64,000 nucleotides of DNA from Rhizobium mayense (GTDB lineage: Bacteria; Pseudomonadota; Alphaproteobacteria; Rhizobiales; Rhizobiaceae): assembly GCF_030272705.1 (NCBI RefSeq), contig NZ_JARFYM010000002.1, positions 434,001 to 498,000 on the forward strand, read 5' to 3'. Positions 44,578-51,605 of the stretch are shown here, piece after piece. A model generated the notes under the pieces. The model saw nothing but the letters and a program-made list of their open reading frames with translations. It did not search any database and was not told the DNA's origin. Position 1 is the stretch's first letter. Each line of letters opens with the position of its first letter. Position numbers and translations under genes: made by a program.

Positions 44578-44613
44578 GCCGAACGGAACGCCCTCCTAGC
44601 GTTTCCGTTCGGC
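44578..44613. promoter_or_regulatory. 11-bp inverted repeat in the galactoside operon leader
   Basis: GCCGAACGGAA / TTCCGTTCGGC are perfect 11-bp arms around a 14-nt loop, 46-81 bp upstream of the binding-protein start. In RNA it would be a stable leader hairpin; in DNA it could be an operator. No T-run follows on either strand. Confidence 0.5.
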
Positions 44614-44781
44614 GCCGGGTACATGGGCGCAGCAAACCTGCCGCGGCAGCGCATGCGCGCTGCCCGGATATCAAAGCTCGAGAAACCAATGTGCCTGTTG
44701 ACTGACTTCTTCGCGCTTCCGCACGAGCCGGATGTTGATCGGCAGGGGAAGTTATGCATATGTCTGATGCGGACGCAATAA

Positions 44782-44798
44782 TTAATTTACAAAATTAA
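44782..44798. promoter_or_regulatory. Candidate ROK operator
   Basis: TTAATTT-ACA-AAATTAA is a perfect AT-rich dyad ending 12 bp before the GTG start of the ROK gene, between it and the divergent galactoside operon. The shape resembles operators of XylR/NagC-type regulators. It would permit autoregulation. Confidence 0.5.
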
Positions 44799-44810
44799 GA
44801 AAGAGAATCC

Positions 44811-46016
44811 GTGAAACTGAAGGGTGACCAAAGCACATCGCGCGCCTTGAACCGGCGGCTTATCCTCAACCTGCTCAGGCGTGAGGGACCGAAAAGCCGT
44901 GCGGAAATCGCGACGGTTACCGGCCTCAGCCCCGCGGCGGTCACCTTCGTCATTGCTGACCTGATCGAGGAGGGCCATGTTACGGAAGGCAAGGCCGTCG
45001 CCGGGCTTTCCGGCCGCCGGCCAATCCCGGTCGAGATCAACTATGCCAACGGATTGGCGATTGGTTTCAAGCTGATGGTTGGCTCGGCGGAGTGCGTCGT
45101 CACTGACCTTGCCACCAGCCCTCTCGCATCTCTGCGGCTAACCCTCGCCGATCACGATCCGGAAAACGTCGCCAAGACGCTCGCAGCGGCAGTTCCTTCG
45201 CTTCTCAAATCGGCCGGCCGGCCGAATGCGCGGCTTGCCGGCATAGGCATTTCAATGCCCGGCGTTATCGATAACGACCAAGCCACCTGCGTGCGCAGCC
45301 ACCGCTATGACTGGAACAATGTTCCCCTCGCCTCCATGCTGGCACAGAAGGTCAAGGTGCCCGTCTGGCTTGAAGACGACACGAACGCCTATGCGATTGC
45401 CCAGCAGCTTTTCGGATTGGGACGGCAGCATCGCAACATGGCGGTGCTTGCCATCGGCGTCGGCATCAGTTGCGCCCAGATCATCGAAGGCAAGCTTTAT
45501 CGCGGCGCCAACGGTGCTGCCGGCAAATTCGGCCATGTCGTTCATGAGGAAAACGGCCGTGTTTGCGAATGCGGCAAGCGTGGCTGCCTCATGGCCTATT
45601 ATTCTCAACCCTCGATGTTGCGCACCTGGCGCGAAAGAACCAACCGCGATAGCAGCCATGGCCTGCCAGAGATGCTCGATGCCATGCACAAGAACGAACC
45701 GGTGATCGCCAGCATCGTTCAGGAGGCAGGCATCGGCATCGGAAAGGCTCTGGCAAATCTCGTCAATGTCACCGATCCCGAGGTGATTGTCGTTGGCGGT
45801 GAAGCCGTGTCGTTCGGGGATGCTCTTTTCGGACCACTGAAATCGACCATGGCCATTCACACCTTTCGCCCCGCTCCTCCATTGCTTCCGGATTGGGAGG
45901 ACAATTCCTGGGCTCGGGGAGCGGCGGCACTCGTCACGCAGAAATTCTTCGACTTCGAGACATCAGGCGGCACGACCGGGGGCACCGAGGCGATGGGCAA
46001 AACTTCCATCGCTTAG
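44811..46016 (+). CDS. ROK-family transcriptional regulator of the galactoside operon
   Basis: The start is GTG (MKLKGDQSTSRALNRRLILN) preceded by an AAGAGA-type site. The 401-residue protein has a winged helix (REGPKSRAEIATVTGLSPAA) and a ROK domain with LAGIGISMPGVIDND, LEDDTNAYAIAQQLFG and the full zinc motif VCECGKRGCLMAYYS (CxCGxxGC) that the ROK protein at 13.2 kb lacks. It is divergent from the binding protein-permease-ATPase-GH42 operon and probably represses it in the absence of an inducing sugar. Confidence 0.93.
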   Translation: MKLKGDQSTSRALNRRLILNLLRREGPKSRAEIATVTGLSPAAVTFVIADLIEEGHVTEGKAVAGLSGRRPIPVEINYANGLAIGFKLMVGSAECVVTDLATSPLASLRLTLADHDPENVAKTLAAAVPSLLKSAGRPNARLAGIGISMPGVIDNDQATCVRSHRYDWNNVPLASMLAQKVKVPVWLEDDTNAYAIAQQLFGLGRQHRNMAVLAIGVGISCAQIIEGKLYRGANGAAGKFGHVVHEENGRVCECGKRGCLMAYYSQPSMLRTWRERTNRDSSHGLPEMLDAMHKNEPVIASIVQEAGIGIGKALANLVNVTDPEVIVVGGEAVSFGDALFGPLKSTMAIHTFRPAPPLLPDWEDNSWARGAAALVTQKFFDFETSGGTTGGTEAMGKTSIA

Positions 46017-46186
46017 AAAACAGCTTTCTACCCTGAAAGACGCGAGACGCTGCGGCGCAACGTCCTCTTCAAGCCGACCGCCGGTGTCGTTCGACCTTCG
46101 GCCAGCCCAGACGGATGACGTGGTTTTGTCCGCGTTGCGGACGCTGAAGTCTTGCGTCGCCAATCCTTTCACGAGACAAGCGTCCT

Positions 46187-47146
46187 ATGAGCGTTCCAAC
46201 GACACACCCCTTCGCCTTCGATCCAACCTATGGCATGAAGCTCGAGCAGCTCCTGGCCATCAAACCGCCCGAGGCCGCTCCGGGCTTCGACGATTTTTGG
46301 ACCGAGCGGTATCGGCGCGCGATTGCCGTCGACCCCCAGCCGAAACTCCGGCGCAGCAAAATCGAGCATCCCGACTGGCATGTTCTCGACGTGACCTATA
46401 TGTCGACCGGCGCGTTTCAGATCGGCGGCTGGCTGCTTCTTCCCCGCGATCAGGAGGTGCGACGCGGCCTCGTCGTCGGGCATGGCTATGGCGGGCGGGA
46501 TTTGCCCGACTTCGATCTGCCGGTGGAAAAGACGGCGATACTATTTCCCTGCTCCCGCGGGCTTTCCCTCAGCGCTCGTCCGCCGATACCGGCCGATGCT
46601 TCAGGGCATGTCCTCTACGGTATCGAAAAGCCCGATTCCTATATCATCGGCGGCTGCGTCGACGATCTCTGGATCGCTGTCTCGGCGCTTATCGCCCTTT
46701 ATCCCTGGCTTACGGGGCATATCGGCTACAGCGGGATCAGCTTCGGCGGCGGTATCGGAGCGCTGGCGATCCCGTTCGATAGTCGGATCGATCGCGGCCA
46801 TCTCGTCGTACCGACCTTCGGGCACCGGCCGCTATGGCTGACATTGCCAACCGTCGGCAGCGCCGATTCCGTCCAGGCCTATCAGAAAAAGCACGGAAGC
46901 GTGCTGGAGACCTTGCGCCTGTTCGATGCGGCCAACGCGGCTGCCCGCATCAAGGTGCCGATGCTGGTCGCTGCAGCCCTGTTCGATCCGGCGGTAGCGC
47001 CGCCCTGCCAATTCGCTGTCGCGAATTCGTTGGCAAAATTTAACGAAATCTTCATCCTCGACGCCGGCCATTTCGACTACGTTGGCAGCGGCGAGCAAAA
47101 TGCGCTCCTTCAAGAAAAAGTCCGACGATTTTTCAAGGTGCCATGA
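46187..47146 (+). CDS. Acetyl xylan esterase-family (AXE1, CE7-like) hydrolase
   Basis: The 319-residue protein has the alpha/beta hydrolase triad: nucleophile Ser in IGYSGISFGGGIGA, an Asp in AALFDPAVAPP and the His in LDAGHFDYVG. The N-terminal APGFDDFWTERYRRA and LLLPRDQEVRRGLVVGHGYG blocks are those of the cephalosporin-C deacetylase/acetyl xylan esterase group. There is no signal peptide, so it would deacetylate imported oligosaccharides in the cytoplasm. It follows the ROK gene by 170 bp and overlaps the next esterase by 4 bp. Confidence 0.88.
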   Translation: MSVPTTHPFAFDPTYGMKLEQLLAIKPPEAAPGFDDFWTERYRRAIAVDPQPKLRRSKIEHPDWHVLDVTYMSTGAFQIGGWLLLPRDQEVRRGLVVGHGYGGRDLPDFDLPVEKTAILFPCSRGLSLSARPPIPADASGHVLYGIEKPDSYIIGGCVDDLWIAVSALIALYPWLTGHIGYSGISFGGGIGALAIPFDSRIDRGHLVVPTFGHRPLWLTLPTVGSADSVQAYQKKHGSVLETLRLFDAANAAARIKVPMLVAAALFDPAVAPPCQFAVANSLAKFNEIFILDAGHFDYVGSGEQNALLQEKVRRFFKVP

Positions 47147-47871
47147 ACCGAGAATACCTGCGCTGGTATAGCCAGCGCCTGCATCGAGAGATGGAGTTAT
47201 TGGTGTTCGGCCATGCCGGCGCCAAGGTATTGATGTTTCCGACACGGGACGGGCGGTTCTGGGAATATGAGCAGCTCGGCATCGTCGCCAGTCTTGGCGA
47301 CAAATTGCGGGCCGGCCATCTTCAGCTCTACTGTATCGAGGGTCTGGCCGCAGAGACCTTTTACGGATCCCATCACCATCCGGCCGACCGTATTCGCCGG
47401 CACGCCGCCTTCGAAGAATATATTCTGAACGAAGTTCTGCCGCTGATGTCGCAGAAAAATCCTCATGACTGCACCATCGTGCATGGCTGCAGCCTTGGCG
47501 CTTTCCAGGCCGCCAGCCTCGTCTTTCGCCACCCTCACCTCTTTCGCAAGCTCGTCGCTTTTTCCGGCCGCTACGATCTGACGATGAAGGTCGAATCCTT
47601 TGGCGATCTGTTCGAGGGCTACTACGACGACAATGTCTATTTCCACACGCCGACGCATTTCCTTCCAGGGCTTGCCTGCGAATGGCGGCTTGAAAGCCTG
47701 CGCCAGGTCGACATTGTCCTCACCATCGGGGATGCCGATCCTTTCCTCGACAACAATCGTCACCTGAGCCAGCTTCTCGTCGATAAGCAGATCGGTCACC
47801 AATTGCATGTCTGGGGCGGGCGCGCGCACCGGGCAGGTGCCTGGCGCAAGATGGCGCCGCTCTATATTTGA
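47143..47871 (+). CDS. Esterase D-like putative esterase
   Basis: The 242-residue protein is an alpha/beta hydrolase with nucleophile Ser in VHGCSLGAFQAASLVF (GxSxG), preceded by AFEEYILNEVLPLMSQKN, typical of the putative esterase/feruloyl esterase D group. A late Asp in IGDADPFLDNN and the His in HVWGGRAHRAGAW complete the triad. Its ATG overlaps the stop of the AXE1-type gene (ATGA), so both are made together. It probably removes acyl groups from sugars or small esters. Confidence 0.85.
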   Translation: MNREYLRWYSQRLHREMELLVFGHAGAKVLMFPTRDGRFWEYEQLGIVASLGDKLRAGHLQLYCIEGLAAETFYGSHHHPADRIRRHAAFEEYILNEVLPLMSQKNPHDCTIVHGCSLGAFQAASLVFRHPHLFRKLVAFSGRYDLTMKVESFGDLFEGYYDDNVYFHTPTHFLPGLACEWRLESLRQVDIVLTIGDADPFLDNNRHLSQLLVDKQIGHQLHVWGGRAHRAGAWRKMAPLYI

Positions 47872-48001
47872 CGGCCGGCCATAGCAATCTCAACGAAGCC
47901 ACGACAATGGCTGGAGGGTAGAGCCGTCAAAGCTTTTATCACGACAAATCGCTGTCCGCCGGACCTTTCCTGGCGGATCAAGATATCAGCGAATATCTGG
48001 C

Positions 48002-48193
48002 TTACACCAGGCCAACCGGAATGGGCGCAAGCTCTTTGGCGGCACCATAGTCGCGCTCGTGCGATCTGCGATGACGTTTTTCGCGACTTGAGGAAAAGTC
48101 GATACGATTATGCTCCACCATACCGTCCGGATAGGTTCCGGTGTCTTCGGTTTCCACTTCGGATTGAGCGGTGACGATTTTGAAATTCATCAT
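48002..48193 (-). CDS. Small conserved-looking polar protein
   Basis: The 63-residue protein starts MMNFKIVTAQSEVETEDTGT after a strong GGAGGAAAC ribosome site and is charged, with an Arg/His-rich middle (REKRHRRSHERD). No signal peptide or helix-rich region. The upstream AT-rich dyad at 48266-48286 may control it. I do not recognise a family. Confidence 0.6.
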   Translation of the reverse strand: MMNFKIVTAQSEVETEDTGTYPDGMVEHNRIDFSSSREKRHRRSHERDYGAAKELAPIPVGLV

Positions 48194-48265
48194 GTTTCCT
48201 CCGGTGCGGCGCAGAAACGGTTAGCCTCGCGCTTGGTTCCATGAGTAAACACAAAATTATTAAAG

Positions 48266-48286
48266 AATTAACTACGTTCGTTAATT
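48266..48286. promoter_or_regulatory. AT-rich inverted repeat upstream of a small gene
   Basis: AATTAAC-TACGTTC-GTTAATT has perfect 7-bp arms in an AT-rich island 73 bp upstream of the 63-residue protein gene. It could be an operator or mark the promoter region. Confidence 0.4.
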
Positions 48287-48390
48287 ATTTTGGGCGACGC
48301 TAACGATTTCGGCCTCTGAAGCAACGAGTTCAATCACGCCCAGCGCCATGGCGAGGGCGTTGACATAGGTTTCGCCACCACCAGCCCGGG

Positions 48391-48603
48391 TCAGAGGGCG
48401 TTGATTGACGGCAGGAAGGACATCACTTCGTTGCGGCGTCTGAAGCTCAGCGTCTCAATGCGCTCGTTCCAAAAGCTCTCCGCCTCCGGCGAGTCCGGTT
48501 CCCAGCAATTCGTCGACAAGAGGTTGTCGTCCATCACCAGCAAACGATGGCCGCCCAACCGCAAATATTCTGTCGCCAGCTCTTTTGCAGCATTCGTTAT
48601 CAT
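48391..48603 (-). CDS. Small conserved hypothetical protein (70 aa)
   Basis: AGGAGCAGG stands just before the ATG at 48603; the longer frame upstream overlaps the 3' end of the DUF763 gene antisense to nothing useful and is discarded. The protein MITNAAKELATEYLRLGGHR... includes LLVMDDNLLSTNCWEPDSPE and ETLSFRRRNEVMSFLPS, features I associate with a short rhizobial protein family of unknown role. It is soluble with no signal. It begins 49 bp after the DUF763 stop, so cotranscription is possible. Confidence 0.65.
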   Translation of the reverse strand: MITNAAKELATEYLRLGGHRLLVMDDNLLSTNCWEPDSPEAESFWNERIETLSFRRRNEVMSFLPSINAL

Positions 48604-48652
48604 CGTCCTGCTCCTTGCATCGATTATCTGGATGTCAACAATCGAGCAGGGA

Positions 48653-49975
48653 TTATGTTCCCTTTGGCACGGAAGCCCCTTGCCAGCCTTTTGACAGCTG
48701 CCGGCGTCTTTCCGCATCGTCTTCTTCCGAAGACGTGGGAAGCTCCCAGCCGAATACGCTGCGTCCACCGTAGAAAGAGGACTTGTCGAATTCGCCGGCA
48801 ACAATCTCCTTGAGATCGGGACCAGTCACGTATCGCTCGAGTAGGCGGGATTGATCATCCAGGCGCTTCAGCGCCTGCAGCTCTTCGTCGCGACCCAGCC
48901 GGCCCTTTCGCACCGCCGATTTCATCACGCTGATGGTCTCGTCATAGACCTTCAACGCGACCGGGAAAGGGTGGCGATCCTTGCCGCCATGGGCCAGCGA
49001 AAACCGGGCGGGATCGGAGAAGCGGTAAGGGGCGCCATGCACCACTTCCGCAACCATTGCCAGCGCCTTGACCGTTCTTGCACCAACGCCGGGCGTCAGC
49101 AGCAGATCCGTGAAATCCGCGGGCCCGCGATCGGCGGCGGCCGCCAGATTTCCATGCAGGCGCCGCATATTCACATCGGTTTCGCGAACATCGTGATGCG
49201 CCGGCATGATGAGATGCGGCAGCAAGGGTTGGGCTTGGTTTTTACCAACTGCCATTGGCCTGGCTTCCAGCGCGGCCAGCTCGCGCACGATCCTGTCTGG
49301 CCCTAAGGAGGCCAACAGATCGAGTTGACCTGTGCGTGACTGGTCAGCGCGCCGATCGGCGAGATTGACGATCTTGCCCTGGTCCCTTCCCTCGATGGCC
49401 GCATGCGGGGAGTCGAGGAAGCTCGTCAGTCCTTCGGACAACCAATGATACCGCCGTGCCTGCCGTCGATCGCCGTTCATCCCCTGCTGGACGACGACCC
49501 ATTTGCCGTCATCCGTCACGATGAAGCCATGCAGATAGAGGTCGAATCCGTCCTGAAGCGCGGCGCTGTCGACCTTGGCGACCAGCCGGCTTGTCGTCGC
49601 TAGCGCCGCTCCATCGATGCCGACACGATTGCCGATAGCCGCCAACTCATCCGGCGTCCTGCGCGACTGAGCACCGCGACCGCCGCAGACATGGATTCCG
49701 AGCTCGCCGGAAAGCGGCGTCAGACCTCGTTTCAGCGCCCCGAGGACGCTGGTGGTAATGCCCGAGGAATGCCAGTCCATGCCCATGACGGCGCCAAAAG
49801 ACTGGAACCAGAACGGGCTTGCCAACCGACGCAATAGTTCGTCGCGCCCGTAGTGCTGAACCACCGCCTCCGTGATGACGGCGCCCAAACGTGTCATCCG
49901 GTCGCCGAGCCATTTCGGCACCCGCCCTCCATGCAGGGGAAGATCCGCCTTACCCGCTCTTTGCGCCAAGTTCAT
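48653..49975 (-). CDS. DUF763 domain protein
   Basis: The 440-residue protein matches the DUF763 family throughout: RAGKADLPLHGGRVPKWLGD at the N-terminus, PFWFQSFGAVMGMDWHSSGI (54-73), GIHVCGGRGAQSRRTPDEL, VQQGMNGDRRQARRYHWLSE, and a helix-hairpin-helix-like LLLTPGVGARTVKALAMVAE near 285-305. DUF763 proteins occur in archaea and scattered bacteria and have no established activity; the hairpin motif suggests DNA or RNA contact. It is a stand-alone gene. Confidence 0.85.
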   Translation of the reverse strand: MNLAQRAGKADLPLHGGRVPKWLGDRMTRLGAVITEAVVQHYGRDELLRRLASPFWFQSFGAVMGMDWHSSGITTSVLGALKRGLTPLSGELGIHVCGGRGAQSRRTPDELAAIGNRVGIDGAALATTSRLVAKVDSAALQDGFDLYLHGFIVTDDGKWVVVQQGMNGDRRQARRYHWLSEGLTSFLDSPHAAIEGRDQGKIVNLADRRADQSRTGQLDLLASLGPDRIVRELAALEARPMAVGKNQAQPLLPHLIMPAHHDVRETDVNMRRLHGNLAAAADRGPADFTDLLLTPGVGARTVKALAMVAEVVHGAPYRFSDPARFSLAHGGKDRHPFPVALKVYDETISVMKSAVRKGRLGRDEELQALKRLDDQSRLLERYVTGPDLKEIVAGEFDKSSFYGGRSVFGWELPTSSEEDDAERRRQLSKGWQGASVPKGT

Positions 49976-50063
49976 CGCTCTCCGTCTCAGATGGAAAGCA
50001 ATGTAGTCCCGGCATCCCGATTACGCCATGCATGGTATCGATCCGCAGCAGCGATCTCCCAGC

Positions 50064-51128
50064 CTATCCGGCCGCATGGCGAATGGTCTTCGAAAGTCGC
50101 AAGAGGAAGGCGGGCCTCGACGCGGCAACAAGCTTCCATGACAGGACCGCTTTCGCCATGCGGCCCGGAAGAACGCCGACGGAAAAAAACCATGCTGCCT
50201 GCATCGCACGCCGCCTGAAAGATGCATTCATTTTCGCGCTGGCGACGGCACCGGCAGCGCCGAGTGCGAATCTGGAATCGCTGACCATGGGATGCCGGGA
50301 TTTGTCCATGCAGAGCGATGCTAAACGCTCTTCCAAATGAACCGGATCGTGGAGATTGACATCCTCCGGCACCGTCAGGCCGATCTCGGCTGCCTGATCC
50401 AACAAGGCGTCGATACGATGGAAATCATGTTCCATTCGCCAACGCGCACGCTGGCCAAGTTTCTCCGCAAAGACGGAATGATTGGCGCCATGGATGCGGT
50501 AGGCGCCAAGGCAGGATTCGATCGACGTCACCTTTCCATGAAGAGGCGTTACCGTGACCAGATAGCCGTCGGCGCCTTGGCGGAAATCCGTCTCCGGAAC
50601 CGGCATGACCACATCGAGAGCCGAACGCTTGAAAGCCAGGCCGCTGGTAACAGTGGTCTGATAGCGCCCACTCTGCAGCAGTTTCGGGGTGACATCGCCA
50701 GAGTCGAACGGCAGTTCCTGAGGTGGGAAGACATCTCTCACCTGCATGTCCTCATCGACGAGGTGCAATCTGAACTGCGTCTGGACAGTATCCTCCTCCC
50801 AGGCATCGACGATTTCGGACACCGCATTCGGGTAGAGATAATCGTCGGCATCGAGAAACAGGACGATCTCACCCCGACTCGACGCAAAACCGGTATTGAA
50901 CGCCGCAGCGTGCCCGCCGTTGGTTTCTCTCAGGCACGTCTTAATTCGAGATCCATAGGAAGCGACGACATCGGCCGTGTTATCGGTCGACGCATCGTCG
51001 ACGACGATGACCTCCGTATCGTCGTGGTTTTGCCCCAAGGCGCTGTCGATGGAGCGCCTCAGAAATCGTGCGTAATTGTAATTCGAGATGATGATGGAAA
51101 CTGGAACACGGTCTGTGATGGGGTGCAT
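50064..51128 (-). CDS. Family 2 glycosyltransferase
   Basis: The 354-residue protein opens with a GT-A domain: VSIIISNYNYARFLRRSIDS (10-29), VIVVDDASTDNTADVVASYG and the DxD metal motif in GEIVLFLDADDYLYPN. The C-terminal third is helical with no clear membrane segment. It transfers a sugar from a nucleotide donor, perhaps to a polysaccharide or lipid; the acceptor is not known. It is divergent from the three-domain glycosyltransferase across 477 bp. Confidence 0.88.
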   Translation of the reverse strand: MHPITDRVPVSIIISNYNYARFLRRSIDSALGQNHDDTEVIVVDDASTDNTADVVASYGSRIKTCLRETNGGHAAAFNTGFASSRGEIVLFLDADDYLYPNAVSEIVDAWEEDTVQTQFRLHLVDEDMQVRDVFPPQELPFDSGDVTPKLLQSGRYQTTVTSGLAFKRSALDVVMPVPETDFRQGADGYLVTVTPLHGKVTSIESCLGAYRIHGANHSVFAEKLGQRARWRMEHDFHRIDALLDQAAEIGLTVPEDVNLHDPVHLEERLASLCMDKSRHPMVSDSRFALGAAGAVASAKMNASFRRRAMQAAWFFSVGVLPGRMAKAVLSWKLVAASRPAFLLRLSKTIRHAAG

Positions 51129-51605
51129 CGCATTGAACCTCGCAAATCTGCTTTGGTCGCGGCGAACCTACTCATTCAGGTCCTGTGGATTAAAACCCGT
51201 CCCGCCGAGCGCAACTTTCCAAAGCTGAAAGCTGTTGTCGCAGACGTGCTGGCCGATGGGTGGCGAAGGTACGCTTGGTACGTCTGTACCGCCACGACCC
51301 TCCCCACCCTTTATGGCTTTTGAATGACGTAACGTCAGGTCACACCCCATTGAACGCCGGCCGGCTGCTGGTGGACGCGGTCTGAGGGGCGCCGATTCAG
51401 CAAAGACTAAAAAACGACTTAAAAATAGTGTTCAGGTGGCTGTCAGCGTCATTGCCGATAGTCGCGCCCGCCGGGAAAGAAAGCGATTCCTCATGAAGCA
51501 AGTGCAAACCCAAAATTATTATTCGGTCGCTCGGATCCCACTGTATTGGTCTAGGGCTGTTCTGGCGTCCCCGCGCTCCGGCGCTTTGTTATCGTCTGTA
51601 AGCCT
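51129..51605. other. Intergenic region between two divergent glycosyltransferase genes
   Basis: Some 477 bp with no credible gene on either strand. It contains the palindrome TGACGT-A-ACGTCA at 51325-51337, a possible regulator site for either gene, and an AT-rich stretch near 51400-51430. The rest shows nothing I can name. Confidence 0.5.
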
